Source of the DNA: Archangium primigenium
GTDB lineage: Bacteria; Myxococcota; Myxococcia; Myxococcales; Myxococcaceae
Length of the DNA stretch: 64,000 bases
Assembly (NCBI RefSeq): GCF_016904885.1
Contig: NZ_JADWYI010000001.1
Location: forward strand, 3,472,001 to 3,536,000
Direction of reading: 5' to 3'
This document shows positions 1 through 8,822 of the stretch, piece by piece (position 1 is the stretch's first letter; the number at the start of each line of letters is the position of its first letter). Below the pieces are notes generated by a model. The model was not told the DNA's origin and made no database searches. It worked only from the letters and a program-made list of their open reading frames with translations. A program made the position numbers and the translations under genes.

Positions 1-2
1 AA

Positions 3-1286
3 TTCGAGCGCGCCCTGGCGGTGTTCGCCGAGGCGGTGCGCCGGGTTCCCGCGGACCACCGCGCGCGCATGCTGGCGGCCCGCTGTCTGGCGGAGCTGGG
101 CGAGCGCGAGCGCGCCGTCACCGTCTATCACGCCTGCGCCGAGGGCCTGCTGCGGCGCGACTACCTGCTGTCCGCCATGGCCGCCTGCAAGCTGGGGCTG
201 GAGCTGGCCCCCCAGGAGCGGCGCCTGCGCGACACGCTCGTGCGGCTGCATGCCCGCGCCTCGCGCAGCGCCGCGGGCCGCGCCTCGGTGCCGCCGCCCC
301 TGCCCCCCGAGACGCTCTTCGACGGCAAGGTGGAGACGGATCTCATGGGCATGTCGGGCGAGGAGCTGAGCGACCGCGCCATCGAGGTGCTCGCCGCGCC
401 GGACCCGGGAGGCTCGGCCAACCCGAACGATCGGCCGCCCCTGCCGCTGTTCGCCGACCTGGAGCTGGACGTCTTCATCGACCTGGTCACGCGCATGGGC
501 TACCGCGCCATCAAGGCCGAGGAGGTGGTGACGGCCGAGGGCGGCTCCGCGGACTGCCTGGACGTCATCGTCGCGGGCAAGGCCGAGGTGACGCGCAAGG
601 TGGCCGGCGAGGACCGCACGCTGGGCTTCCTCGGCGGCGGCTCCATCTTCGGCGAGCTGTCGCTGCTCACCGGCACGCCCCCCACCGCCACGGTGACGGC
701 CGTGGTGGACATGGAGGTGTTCGAGCTGCGCCGCGAGCACTTCAACGCCGTGGCCAAGAACCACCCCTCGCTGCCGCAGGTGCTCGCCCAGTTCGCGCAC
801 AAGCGCATGGAGCGCAACCTCACCGCCACCTCGCCCCTGTTCCAGCCCATGCCCGAGTCCGAGCGCGCCGCGCTCTTCCAGCGCTTCGCCTTCCGGGCCC
901 TGCAGCCCGGCGAGCAGGTGCTGGTGGAGGGCGAGCACTCCCCGGGCCTGTTCCTCGTGCTCGCCGGGGAGCTGGTGGTGCAGAAGGAGGACCCGGAGGG
1001 CGGCACCGTGCGCCTGGGCGTGCTGCGCGAGGGGGAGGTGGCCGGGGAGATCTCCCTGCTCACGGGCCTGCGCGCCACGGCCACGGTGGTGTCCTCGCGC
1101 AAGACGGCCACGGCGTTCCTCGCGCGCGCGTCCTTCCATGAGCTGGTGAAGGCCTACCCGCACATCCAGAAGTACCTGGAGCAGCTGTCCGACCGCCGGC
1201 TCAAGCAGATCGGCGAGGCCCTGCGCCCCGCGGAGATCCTCGACGCGGACGAGCTGCTGGAGACGGACGGACAGGCCGCCTCATGA
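3..1286 (+). CDS. TPR and tandem cyclic nucleotide-binding domain protein (5' partial)
   Basis: Probable cytosolic cAMP/cGMP-responsive or structural regulator. The frame is open to the left edge of the window, so the true start lies outside; the first visible start codon is a GTG at 21. The visible N-terminus is TPR-like helices. Two cyclic-nucleotide-binding (CAP_ED) domains follow, at about residues 140-260 and 275-395. Each has the phosphate-binding-cassette pattern (FGELSLLTG in the first, AGEISLLTG in the second). The arginine that usually contacts the cyclic phosphate is missing from the first (PPTATV) but a candidate is present in the second (LRATATV), so perhaps only the second binds ligand. 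There is no DNA-binding helix-turn-helix or kinase domain. The stop codon overlaps the start of the next gene (ATGA), so the two are probably translated together. Confidence 0.75.
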   Translation, partial: FERALAVFAEAVRRVPADHRARMLAARCLAELGERERAVTVYHACAEGLLRRDYLLSAMAACKLGLELAPQERRLRDTLVRLHARASRSAAGRASVPPPLPPETLFDGKVETDLMGMSGEELSDRAIEVLAAPDPGGSANPNDRPPLPLFADLELDVFIDLVTRMGYRAIKAEEVVTAEGGSADCLDVIVAGKAEVTRKVAGEDRTLGFLGGGSIFGELSLLTGTPPTATVTAVVDMEVFELRREHFNAVAKNHPSLPQVLAQFAHKRMERNLTATSPLFQPMPESERAALFQRFAFRALQPGEQVLVEGEHSPGLFLVLAGELVVQKEDPEGGTVRLGVLREGEVAGEISLLTGLRATATVVSSRKTATAFLARASFHELVKAYPHIQKYLEQLSDRRLKQIGEALRPAEILDADELLETDGQAAS

Positions 1287-1774
1287 TGCTCACGCGAGGT
1301 CAGGTGTTGGGCGTGGTGGTGGCGCTCGTGGCCGCGGGCCTGGTGTTGGCGCTCTGGCCCCGCGAGGAGCCGGGGGTGAAGGAGGCCATCACCCAGCGCA
1401 TCGTCCAGATGACCGACGCGGCCGAGCGCAAGGACATGGCCGAGCTGATGGACGGCGTGTCCGAGTCCTTCGCCTCGGGCGAGGGGTGGAACAAGCAGCA
1501 GCTCAAGAGCGTGCTGCTCGGCCAGGTGCTGCGCGGCACCTGGGTGCGCGTGTTCGTCAAGGACCTGCAGGTCACCGAGGTGTCGCCCTCGCGCGGGGAC
1601 GTGCGGGTGAAGATCATCTTCGGCCGCTCGCAGTCGGACACGCTGGAGACGCTCGCGCGCGACAGCGTGCTCAGCGCCTACCTCATCGAGGGCGCCTTCC
1701 AGAAGGAAGCGGATGGGGAGTGGCGCGCCGTGGAGGCCCGGCACCGCAACATGAGCCCGGGCGAGCTGTTCTAG
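1283..1774 (+). CDS. Membrane-anchored NTF2-like hypothetical protein
   Basis: 163 residues. An N-terminal hydrophobic segment (about residues 6-25) is followed by a helix-plus-sheet region in the style of the NTF2/SnoaL-like fold: a helix rich in E, D and A, a variable loop, and a C-terminal strand ending DGEWRAVEARH. This arrangement resembles the lipoprotein at 4502-4969. The start is the ATG in the ATGA overlap with the upstream cyclic-nucleotide-binding gene; a second ATG follows immediately. There is no lipobox, so it is probably anchored by its N-terminal helix and faces the periplasm. No enzymatic motif is visible and the function is unknown. It converges with the next gene, whose stop codon overlaps its own by four bases. 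Confidence 0.6.
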   Translation: MMLTRGQVLGVVVALVAAGLVLALWPREEPGVKEAITQRIVQMTDAAERKDMAELMDGVSESFASGEGWNKQQLKSVLLGQVLRGTWVRVFVKDLQVTEVSPSRGDVRVKIIFGRSQSDTLETLARDSVLSAYLIEGAFQKEADGEWRAVEARHRNMSPGELF

Positions 1775-3366
1775 CGCAGCAGCGTCTCCGCCTCGGTGTG
1801 CCACGTGCGGGCCATGGCGGCCTGCCGCGCCTCCGTCAGCCGCCGCTCCACGTCCTGGGCCTGGCGCCGCAGCGCCTCCAGGGGCACGCCCTGCTGCCGG
1901 GCCCGGCTCAGGCCGAGGTAGTGCCGCTGACAGCCCTGGGAGAAGTCCCCCTGGAGGAAGAACAGCCGGCCCAGGGCCTCGTAGGCCTCGGGCATCGTGC
2001 CCTGGCCGTTCTCCGGCGCCAGCTCCGAGAGCAGCGGTTGGGCCCCCGGGGCGTCTCCGCGGGCGAGCAGCAGGGTCGCCTTGGCGTACTGCGCGCGGGC
2101 CTGGTGCAGCCCCTGGACGGCCAGGGCCCGGTCATACGCCACCAGGGCCTCCTCGGGGTGGGTGAGCGCCTCCAGCACGTGTCCCCGCGCGAGCCAGTAG
2201 CGGTCGTCCCGCTCCAGCGCGCCCGACGTCTTGCCCGCCGCCGACGTCACCCGCACGTCGCGGAAGGTGGCCTCGTAGGCGTCCAGCAGCGCCAGCGCGC
2301 CTTCCCCGTCACCCAACTCCTGGAGCCTCCGCGCGCCCTCCAGGTAGGGCAGGGGCGCGGTGCGCCGCCGGGCCACCGCGGCCTCGAAGGCGGCGCGGGT
2401 CTCGGTGTCCTTGCCCCGCGCCAGGGCCTGGGCGCGCAGGAGCAGGGCATGGAGCTCCTCGGGGGACGCCGCCAGGGCCTGATCGGCGGCGGCGCGCGCC
2501 GCGTCGGTCTGGCCCTCGGCGAGCGCGAGCGCGGCCCGCACGGTGTGCAGGCGCGCCGTGAGCGCCGGCGTGAGGGCCTCGGGCTGGCCGAGCGCGGCCT
2601 CCACCGTCCGGGCGGCCTCGTCGCGTCCCTGATCCAGGTAGAGCCGGGCGAGCGCCAGCGACAGGCGCGCGCGCAGGTGCTCGGGGTGGGCGGACGCGGC
2701 CTTCTTGAGCACCTCGAGGGCCTGGACGTACAGCCCCTCGTCGAGCAGGGCCTCGCCCCGGGCCACCGCGTAGCGCGGCTCGCGCCAGGCCACCTCGTGC
2801 GCCCGCGCGAAGGCCTGCCGCGCCTCGGTCAGCCGCCCGGTGGCCTGCAGCAGCCGCGCCTCGACGAGCGACAGCTTGGGGCTCTTGGCGCCCTGGCGCT
2901 GGAGCTCCGCGAGGAAGGTGGCGGCGGCCGGGGCCTTGCCGTCGGCCAGCAGCACCCACGCGTGGGTGGCGTAGCGCTCGCCCGAGCGCGCATCCAGGGC
3001 CTGGGCCCGCGCCAGGTTCGCCCGCGCCGGGGCCTGGGCCTCGGCCCGCTGGTGCTCCAGCCACAGCCGGGCATTCACGTCCGCCGCCAGCGCCAGCGCC
3101 TCCTTGGCGTTCGCGTCCAGTTGGAGCAGGGCGTCCAGCTCGCCCAGGGCGCGTTGGAGATCCGCCGGGTTGTCCTGTTGGGCGAGCGCGCGCGCCGCCT
3201 TGAGGCGCGTGTCCACCTCGCGCCGCACGCCGCCGCGGTGCACCACCCACGCCACCACGCCCGCGAGCACCAGGGCCACGAGCCCCACCTGCGCGAGCGC
3301 GCTCAGGGGACTCTCCCGTTTGCGCCAATCCCGCGGTCCGCCGGAGTTCGCATTCGACGCGGCCAT
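1771..3366 (-). CDS. Single-pass membrane protein with TPR array
   Basis: 531 residues. A short charged N-terminus (with GGPRDWRKRES) precedes one transmembrane helix at about residues 23-42. The rest is a continuous series of alanine- and leucine-rich helical pairs with TPR spacing, for example around ARALAQQDNPADLQRALGEL and at the C-terminus. This is a protein-protein interaction scaffold without a catalytic motif, exposed either to the periplasm or to the cytoplasm. Transcription would start in the 141-base gap shared with the divergent homoserine kinase gene. No partner is evident from the neighbourhood. Confidence 0.65.
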   Translation of the reverse strand: MAASNANSGGPRDWRKRESPLSALAQVGLVALVLAGVVAWVVHRGGVRREVDTRLKAARALAQQDNPADLQRALGELDALLQLDANAKEALALAADVNARLWLEHQRAEAQAPARANLARAQALDARSGERYATHAWVLLADGKAPAAATFLAELQRQGAKSPKLSLVEARLLQATGRLTEARQAFARAHEVAWREPRYAVARGEALLDEGLYVQALEVLKKAASAHPEHLRARLSLALARLYLDQGRDEAARTVEAALGQPEALTPALTARLHTVRAALALAEGQTDAARAAADQALAASPEELHALLLRAQALARGKDTETRAAFEAAVARRRTAPLPYLEGARRLQELGDGEGALALLDAYEATFRDVRVTSAAGKTSGALERDDRYWLARGHVLEALTHPEEALVAYDRALAVQGLHQARAQYAKATLLLARGDAPGAQPLLSELAPENGQGTMPEAYEALGRLFFLQGDFSQGCQRHYLGLSRARQQGVPLEALRRQAQDVERRLTEARQAAMARTWHTEAETLLR

Positions 3367-3507
3367 GGAGGGGCCTCCCTGAGAATATGAATGGTTTCAG
3401 CGGGTTGGGGGTGACACGATGGGCGGCTCGTAGGTAGGCACGCCCGCTTGCTCCGGCAAGGTGGGAGGGCCTCCAGGACGGCCCATGTGCCGGGGAGACG
3501 ACATCCG

Positions 3508-4479
3508 ATGGCCCTCTACACCTCGCTCGACGCGTCGGCCTTCCAGCGGCTGGCGGAGGCCTACGGGCTGGGCTCCGTGCGCGAGTTCGCGGGCATTCCC
3601 CAGGGCTCCATCAACTCCAACTTCCGGCTGGTGACGAGCGCGGGCCGCTTCTTCGTGCGCCACACCACGGTGCGCTCGGCGGAGGACCTGGGCTTCGAGG
3701 CCGGGCTGCTCGCGCTGCTCAACGCCGCCCACTACCCCTCGCCCCGGCTCGTCCACACGCGCGAGGGCCAGCCCTTCCTGGAGCTGGAGGGCGGCCGGGT
3801 GTGTGTCTTCGCGTGGCTCGTGGGCGAGGAGCTCACGCGCGAGACGCTCACCGCCGAGCACCTGGAGTCCCTGGGCCTGGAGCTGGGCAAGCTGCACCGC
3901 CTGGGCGACGCCTACGTGGGCGCGCGCGCCAACCCCTATGGCAGCACCGTGGTCGCCGGCTGGCTGGAGGGGCTCGCGCGTCACCCCGACACGGAGCTGG
4001 GCGCCATCGCGCGTGAGCTGCAAGGGTACCTCGCGCGCGCGGACGCCTCGCGCGGCGGCCTGGAGCCCCGCGGCGTCATCCACGCGGACATCTTCCTGGA
4101 CAACGTGAAGTGGCTGGGCGAGCGGGTGAGCGCCGTCTTCGACTTCGAGATGGCGTGCCAGGACGCCCTGGGGCTGGACGTGGCCATCACCCTCAACGCG
4201 TGGTGCTTCGAGGCGGGCGCCTACCGGCCGGAGCTGTGCCGGGCGCTGCTGCGTGGCTACCAGGTGGAGCGCGCGCTCGTGCCGCTGGAGCGCACGCACC
4301 TCTTTGGCCACGCGCTCTTCGGGGCGGTGCGCTACACGGCCAGCCGCATCCGCGACTTCCACCTGTCCGACCTGCCGCCTGACAAATTGGCACCCAAGGA
4401 CTTCCGCACCTACCTGGCCCGGGCGCGCCTGTTGAATCAGATGGGGCCCGAGGGCCTGCGCGCGCTCGTGGGTCTGTAG
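3508..4479 (+). CDS. thrB: Homoserine kinase, APH/choline-kinase fold
   Basis: 323 residues. Predicted to phosphorylate homoserine at the branch point to threonine, or possibly a related small hydroxyl compound. The sequence has the aminoglycoside phosphotransferase fold: an N-terminal lobe with QGSINSNFRL, the family's nucleotide-positioning region, and the catalytic loop VIHADIFLDNV (HxDxxxxN), followed by VFDFEMA with the metal-binding aspartate. The frame is open from 3448. I choose the ATG at 3508 because a GGGGAGA-type ribosome binding site lies just upstream and the conserved domain starts soon after. It is divergent from the TPR gene and has no threonine-pathway neighbour here. Other APH-family kinases (for example choline or methylthioribose kinases) remain possible. 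Confidence 0.65.
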   Translation: MALYTSLDASAFQRLAEAYGLGSVREFAGIPQGSINSNFRLVTSAGRFFVRHTTVRSAEDLGFEAGLLALLNAAHYPSPRLVHTREGQPFLELEGGRVCVFAWLVGEELTRETLTAEHLESLGLELGKLHRLGDAYVGARANPYGSTVVAGWLEGLARHPDTELGAIARELQGYLARADASRGGLEPRGVIHADIFLDNVKWLGERVSAVFDFEMACQDALGLDVAITLNAWCFEAGAYRPELCRALLRGYQVERALVPLERTHLFGHALFGAVRYTASRIRDFHLSDLPPDKLAPKDFRTYLARARLLNQMGPEGLRALVGL

Positions 4480-4501
4480 AGCGCGCGCGGGGCCGGGCCG
4501 C

Positions 4502-4969
4502 TCAGATGCCGGTGACGATGCGCCAGTCGCCGTCTTCCTTCTGCAGCACCATCTGCTCCAGCTCCGAGTCGCGCTGGGTCTTGTCCAGCAGGCTCGGCGC
4601 GCGCCAGTTCGTGCTCCAGTAGTAGATGACCTGCGCCATGCCGTCCGGCTTGATGTCCACCCGGCGGATCTCCAGGTTCACCTGGGGCGCGTCCATCCGG
4701 GCGAACATCTGCGGCAGCACCCGGCCGAGGTTCTCCGCGGTGAGATCGTCCGCGGGATCCTCGGTGCCGGCGTTGTCGCGGAAGGACTTGGACACCAGCG
4801 CCTGGATGGCCTTGGCATCGCGCGCCTCCACGGCCGAGCGGTAGCGCTCCATCACATCCAGGATGGCGCGGGAGTCCCGGGTGTCGGCGATCTGCGTGCC
4901 CGGGATGAAGTGGGGCCCACAGGCCGACAGCACCAGCAGGGCACAGACAAGCAATGAACGGACGATCAT
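4502..4969 (-). CDS. NTF2-like lipoprotein
   Basis: 155 residues. A signal peptide with a lipobox (LVLSAC, Cys at about residue 17) marks it as a lipoprotein. The mature part begins with a helix bearing AVEARDAKAIQALVSKSF and continues with beta-rich sequence ending QKEDGDWRIVTGI, typical of NTF2/SnoaL-like domains. No catalytic residues can be assigned. It resembles the protein at 1283-1774 in architecture. It is likely transcribed alone, convergent with the homoserine kinase gene; 75 bases separate its start from the end of the metalloprotease gene. Confidence 0.6.
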   Translation of the reverse strand: MIVRSLLVCALLVLSACGPHFIPGTQIADTRDSRAILDVMERYRSAVEARDAKAIQALVSKSFRDNAGTEDPADDLTAENLGRVLPQMFARMDAPQVNLEIRRVDIKPDGMAQVIYYWSTNWRAPSLLDKTQRDSELEQMVLQKEDGDWRIVTGI

Positions 4970-5044
4970 GAGGATGGGGTCTCCGTGGAAGGGGGCAACC
5001 GCGCGCGGGGAAATGCATTCCCCGTGCCGCTCTGTCCGCCGCGT

Positions 5045-7399
5045 CTAGCGGAAAGCGTCGCGGGGCACCAGGGGCCCGCCGAAGCGCCGCGTGTCGAACT
5101 CACAGCGCTCGAGCCACTCGGCGCTCAGGGCGCGCTGGGCGGTGGTGTCCCCGGGGGCGCTGCCGGCCAGGTGCCGCACGCCGCCGCAGTCCCCGCCGAG
5201 GTAGGCCGCCTGGATTTGCAGCCGCCGGGCCTCGCGGCGGATGGCGTCGGGGGGCTGGCCCTCGATCGCGCGCGTGAGGTGTCCGAGCGCGAGCCGGGGC
5301 GCGCCCACCTGCACGAGCCGGCGGCCGAGCAGGTAGTGGAGGTAGACGTCCTGGGGCGCCGTCTGGAGCGCGGTGGACAGCCGCAGCAGGCGCAATTCCT
5401 CGGCCTCCTCCTGGAAGTAGCCCTGGAGCGCGTCGCGCACGGGCGAGTCCAGCGCGGCGAGCTTCACCTGGGCGGTGCGCGTCACCTCGGGGCTGGGCGT
5501 GAGCGAGAGCACCTCGTCGAGGAAGGCGCGCGCCGGGCCGGTCCGTCCGCTTCGGGCCGCCACGTCCGCCTGGGCGAGCGCCACCTCGGCCCGCATCGCC
5601 GGCTGCTCCTTCACCGTGCCGGCCAGCCGCTCGAGCACCGCGGCGGCCTCGTCGGGCCGCTCCAGGCGCTCCAGGGCCTGGGCCTGGCCGAGCAGGAACG
5701 AGGGCTCCTGGGGCTGGAGCCGGGCGGCGCGCTCGTACACGGTGAGGGCGCGCTCGGGCTCGCTGGCGAGCAACTGCCGGGCCTCGTCCTGCAGCCGCGC
5801 CACCTCGCGGGCGCACGCGCGCGCGAAGAGGCTGCCGGTGCGAAAGCGCTGGAAGGCGCGGCTGACGGTGGCCTCGTCCAGGGGCAGCGCGTCCAGGTGC
5901 CGCTCCCACTCGGTGGCGAGCGCGTCCAGGGAGCGGCCATACGCGGCCTGGAAGTCCGCGTGGGCGTAGAGCGCGCGCAGCTTCTCCGCGCCGTGGGTGT
6001 CCGCGAGGTAGCGCAGGAAGGAGCCCACGAGCGTGTACGCGCGCGCGGGCGCCGACTGGTAGAAGCCCTCGGGGCCCACGAGCTTGCGCACGTCCGGCGC
6101 CAGTTGCTGCCGGCGCATGCCCGCGGCCCACTCGTCCAGGGTGAGCTCGCCCTGCACGGGGTTGTCCGCCGCCACCGCCATGCCCTCGATGACGCCCATG
6201 AGCGGCCAGAGCCCGAAGCGCGTGGTGACGCGGAAGGGCCCCGAGCCCCAGGGCGCCGCCATCACGTGCGCCAGCTCGTGCTTGAGCGTGGGGTGGGGGT
6301 AGTCCCGCCCGTTGATGTGCAGCTCCAGGCGCCAGGGCTTGGCGTACTGGGTGCGGCCCGCGCCCACCAGCCGCTGCTTCTCCTCGTCCGTGCGGTAGAG
6401 CCACACGCGGATGCGGCCCTCGGGCGCGCCCCCGAGGAAGCCCGCGAGCTGGGCGTGGCGGAACTCCAGGTCCCGCGCCCACCGCTCCACGTCCTCGCGG
6501 GGCATGCCGCGTGGGTAGATGAAGTCGAAGTGCTCCGTCTGGCGCTCGCCCCCGAGCCGCTCGCGCAGCGTGGCGTCCGTCATCCGCAGGCCCAGGGCCG
6601 GGGCGTTCACCTCCAGGAGCAGCACCGCCCCGAACACGAGCCCGAGGAGCACCAGGGCCCCCCCGCGCGGCCGGGGCCGACCGAGCCGCGCCCGGGTCGT
6701 GTCCAGGCACTCCACGGTGAGCGCGTGCACCCCCACCAGCAGCAGGAGCGTCTCCACGCGAAACCACAGGAGCGCCGGCGAGACGCTGAGCACCTCGTCA
6801 TAAATGGGGCCCGGCAGGTAGCCGAGGAACGGGTTGAAGGCGAAGACCTGGGGCCCGAAGACGATGGGGGCCACCGTGACGCACAGCGACACGGCCACGA
6901 GGCCCAGGTAGAGCGCCACCCCGCGCCCGGCCCGCTGGGTGGCGAAGCCAGAGAAGACCCCCACCGCCGAGGCGAGCCCCGCCGAGGGCACGGCGAGCAG
7001 CGGGTAGAAGGCCACCAGGGCGAAGGGGTCGCACTGCGTGCCGAGCCACGCATAGAGGGTGGCGGCGAGGAAGGGCGGCACGAGCACCGCCAGGTTCACC
7101 AGCAGGGCGGGCGCCAGGGCGCTCCAGGCGAGCCGCAGCGAAGCCCCCTCCCGGGGCGGTGGGGGAGGCCCGGCCTCCTGGCTGGTGAGCAGGCGGCGCT
7201 CCTGGTGGACCGAGGCCACGCCCAGCCCCCCGCCCAACAGCCCCACGCCGATGCTCAGGGCGAGGCCCAGTTCCAGGCCGGGCACGCCGAAGAGGGGCAG
7301 GAAGACGAGGGCGGAGCCCCCCAGGGCGAGCAGCCCGGCGGAGAGCCCGGGCGCGGGGCGCCGCAGGAGGTTCCTGGCACGAATGAGGACTTGCCGCAT
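5045..7399 (-). CDS. Polytopic membrane zinc metalloprotease (peptidase MA-like) with TPR tail
   Basis: 784 residues. The N-terminal 270 residues contain about eight hydrophobic segments. A gluzincin domain follows with HELAH at residues 374-378 and a downstream IEGMA, where the glutamate is a good third zinc ligand, as in the peptidase MA family. The C-terminal 300 residues are TPR-like repeats (for example PERALTVYERAARLQP). The architecture suggests a membrane protease whose substrate is chosen by the TPR scaffold; the substrate is unknown. Only 25 bases separate its start from the divergent PilZ gene, so their promoters must overlap or lie inside the genes. An internal start is possible. 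Confidence 0.65.
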   Translation of the reverse strand: MRQVLIRARNLLRRPAPGLSAGLLALGGSALVFLPLFGVPGLELGLALSIGVGLLGGGLGVASVHQERRLLTSQEAGPPPPPREGASLRLAWSALAPALLVNLAVLVPPFLAATLYAWLGTQCDPFALVAFYPLLAVPSAGLASAVGVFSGFATQRAGRGVALYLGLVAVSLCVTVAPIVFGPQVFAFNPFLGYLPGPIYDEVLSVSPALLWFRVETLLLLVGVHALTVECLDTTRARLGRPRPRGGALVLLGLVFGAVLLLEVNAPALGLRMTDATLRERLGGERQTEHFDFIYPRGMPREDVERWARDLEFRHAQLAGFLGGAPEGRIRVWLYRTDEEKQRLVGAGRTQYAKPWRLELHINGRDYPHPTLKHELAHVMAAPWGSGPFRVTTRFGLWPLMGVIEGMAVAADNPVQGELTLDEWAAGMRRQQLAPDVRKLVGPEGFYQSAPARAYTLVGSFLRYLADTHGAEKLRALYAHADFQAAYGRSLDALATEWERHLDALPLDEATVSRAFQRFRTGSLFARACAREVARLQDEARQLLASEPERALTVYERAARLQPQEPSFLLGQAQALERLERPDEAAAVLERLAGTVKEQPAMRAEVALAQADVAARSGRTGPARAFLDEVLSLTPSPEVTRTAQVKLAALDSPVRDALQGYFQEEAEELRLLRLSTALQTAPQDVYLHYLLGRRLVQVGAPRLALGHLTRAIEGQPPDAIRREARRLQIQAAYLGGDCGGVRHLAGSAPGDTTAQRALSAEWLERCEFDTRRFGGPLVPRDAFR

Positions 7400-7409
7400 G
7401 ACCTTCTCC

Positions 7410-7415
7410 TATACT
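7410..7415 (+). promoter_or_regulatory. Candidate -10 element (TATACT) for the PilZ gene
   Basis: TATACT is a near-consensus -10 hexamer and stands out in this GC-rich DNA. It ends 9 bases before the ATG at 7425, so a start site 6-8 bases downstream would give an almost leaderless mRNA. TTGCCG lies upstream at 7391, but its 13-base spacing is too short for a normal -35. This is inference from sequence only. Confidence 0.25.
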
Positions 7416-7424
7416 CCTCCGCGC

Positions 7425-7820
7425 ATGGCCGAACAGAAGACAGGGGCGGACAGCCGCCAATTCACGCGCGCGCCCATCGAGTTGAAGGTGGACTACAAGA
7501 AGCTCAACTCGTTCTTCGCCGACTACACGAAGAACATCTCCAAGGGGGGAACGTTCATCAAGACGAAGAAGCCGCTGCCCATCGGCACGCGCTTCCTGTT
7601 CAAGCTGACCGTGCCCCAGCGGGATCGTCCCTTCGAGCTGCTCGGCGAGGTGGTCTGGAGCCAGGGTGACGCGGAGGAGCCCGGCATGGGCATCCGCTTC
7701 ATCTACAACGACGAGCGCCAGCGCGGCGAGTTCGAGGGCGTGGTGGAGCGGCTCATGGCGGACAGCCTGGGCACGCAGCTCACCGAGAAGCTGCTCAACA
7801 AGCAGCTCCTGGTGGAGTGA
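7425..7820 (+). CDS. PilZ domain protein
   Basis: 131 residues, essentially one PilZ domain; this family binds cyclic di-GMP. RQFTRAPIELKVDY near the N-terminus carries the arginine-containing start of the domain, NISKGGTFIKT is the D/NxSxxG motif, and the core continues to GMGIRFIY. The second arginine of the canonical RxxxR is reduced to the pattern R-A-P-I, so binding affinity may differ from the norm. It resembles the short Myxococcales PilZ family. The open frame extends upstream to 7059, but I place the start at 7425, where the conserved domain begins. The DUF192 gene follows with a GTGA overlap. Confidence 0.8.
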   Translation: MAEQKTGADSRQFTRAPIELKVDYKKLNSFFADYTKNISKGGTFIKTKKPLPIGTRFLFKLTVPQRDRPFELLGEVVWSQGDAEEPGMGIRFIYNDERQRGEFEGVVERLMADSLGTQLTEKLLNKQLLVE

Positions 7821-8335
7821 GCGGGGGCGGTTGGGCGCGGGTGCTCGTGGCCGTGCTCGCGCTCGGGCCCACGGTGGCGCCCGCGTGGACGGATTCGGAC
7901 GACGTAACGGCGGAGGACGCGGTGGTGCCCAAGTTGCCCCGGGCGAGGGTGTTGGTCGAGGACGGAAAGGGCGGCGTGCACGAGGTGGACGCGGAGGTGG
8001 CCGCCACGTCCGACGCGCGCACGCGCGGCCTCATGTGGCGCGAGAGCCTGCCCCTGGGGCAGGGCATGCTCTTCATCTTCCCCGGCCCGGAAGAGGTGCT
8101 GGCCTTCTGGATGCGCAACACGCTCATCCCGTTGGATCTCGTCTTCATCAACGCGGCCGGGCGTGTCGTGGGCGTGGTGGAGAACGCCGTGCCCCACTCG
8201 CTCGTGCGGCGCCAGGTGGGCGTGCCGAGCCGCTACGTGCTCGAGGTGCCCGGCGGGTGGTGCCAGCAGCACGGCATCAAGCGCGGCGCCAGCGCGCGCT
8301 TCGTGGGCCTGGAGCGCATCCGCGTGACGCCCTGA
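7817..8335 (+). CDS. DUF192 family exported protein
   Basis: 172 residues. It starts with GTG in a GTGA overlap with the PilZ gene, followed by a signal peptide (VLVAVLALGPTVAPA). The DUF192 core is clear: TRGLMWRESLPLGQGMLFIF, then FWMRNTLIPLDLVFI, then the closing strand before VPSRYVLEVPGGW. Proteins of this family are small, secreted or periplasmic and of unknown biochemical function. Co-translation with PilZ may be only operon economy. The stop codon lies 6 bases from the end of the convergent ybaK gene. Confidence 0.8.
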   Translation: MSGGGWARVLVAVLALGPTVAPAWTDSDDVTAEDAVVPKLPRARVLVEDGKGGVHEVDAEVAATSDARTRGLMWRESLPLGQGMLFIFPGPEEVLAFWMRNTLIPLDLVFINAAGRVVGVVENAVPHSLVRRQVGVPSRYVLEVPGGWCQQHGIKRGASARFVGLERIRVTP

Positions 8336-8341
8336 GCGGCC

Positions 8342-8818
8342 TCACGCCTTGTCGCGCGAGATGGGGCCCACCCGGGCCCGGGTGACGCGCAGGTAGTCGG
8401 CGGGAGCGAGGACGATCTGCGTGCCGCGCACGCCGGCGGACACGGCGATGGCGTCGAACAGCTCCACGGTCTCGTCCACGAACACCGGGTAGTCCTTCTT
8501 GCCCCCGATGGCCGTGCAGCCTCCGCGGATGTAGCCGGTGAGGGGCTGCAACTCCTTGAGGGGCACGGTGTCCACCTTGCGGTCGCCGCTCAGCCGCGCG
8601 AGCGCCTTGAGATCCAGCTCCCCGTTGCCCGGCACCACGGCCATGAGCACCCCGGTGCGGTCCCCCCGCGCCACGAGCGTCTTGAAGACCTGCTCGGGGG
8701 GCATGCCCACCTTGGCGGCGACGGTCTCGGCGGACAGGTCCTCCAGGTCCACGTCATAGTCGCGCAGCGTGTACGCCACGCCGAGCGAGTCGAGGATGCG
8801 CGCCGCGTTGGTCTTCAT
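8342..8818 (-). CDS. ybaK: Cys-tRNA(Pro)/Cys-tRNA(Cys) deacylase YbaK
   Basis: 158 residues, the full usual length. It hydrolyses mischarged Cys-tRNA(Pro), correcting prolyl-tRNA synthetase errors in the cytoplasm. Visible family signatures are the N-terminal helix and strand before EDLSAETVAAKVG, then EQVFKTLVARGDRTG with the conserved lysine, PGNGELDLKALA, and the glycine-rich YIRGGCTAIGGKKDYPVFVD. The start ATG lies 4 bases from the end of purK, so it may be the last gene of a purE-purK-ybaK transcript, reading leftwards. Confidence 0.85.
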   Translation of the reverse strand: MKTNAARILDSLGVAYTLRDYDVDLEDLSAETVAAKVGMPPEQVFKTLVARGDRTGVLMAVVPGNGELDLKALARLSGDRKVDTVPLKELQPLTGYIRGGCTAIGGKKDYPVFVDETVELFDAIAVSAGVRGTQIVLAPADYLRVTRARVGPISRDKA

Positions 8819-8822
8819 GGCG

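Noticed and set aside
4985-7669. 894-codon open frame on the plus strand opposite the metalloprotease gene
   Set aside because: It mirrors a real gene on the other strand in high-GC DNA; its protein is low complexity (Arg, Gly, Ala, Leu, Glu) with no motif.
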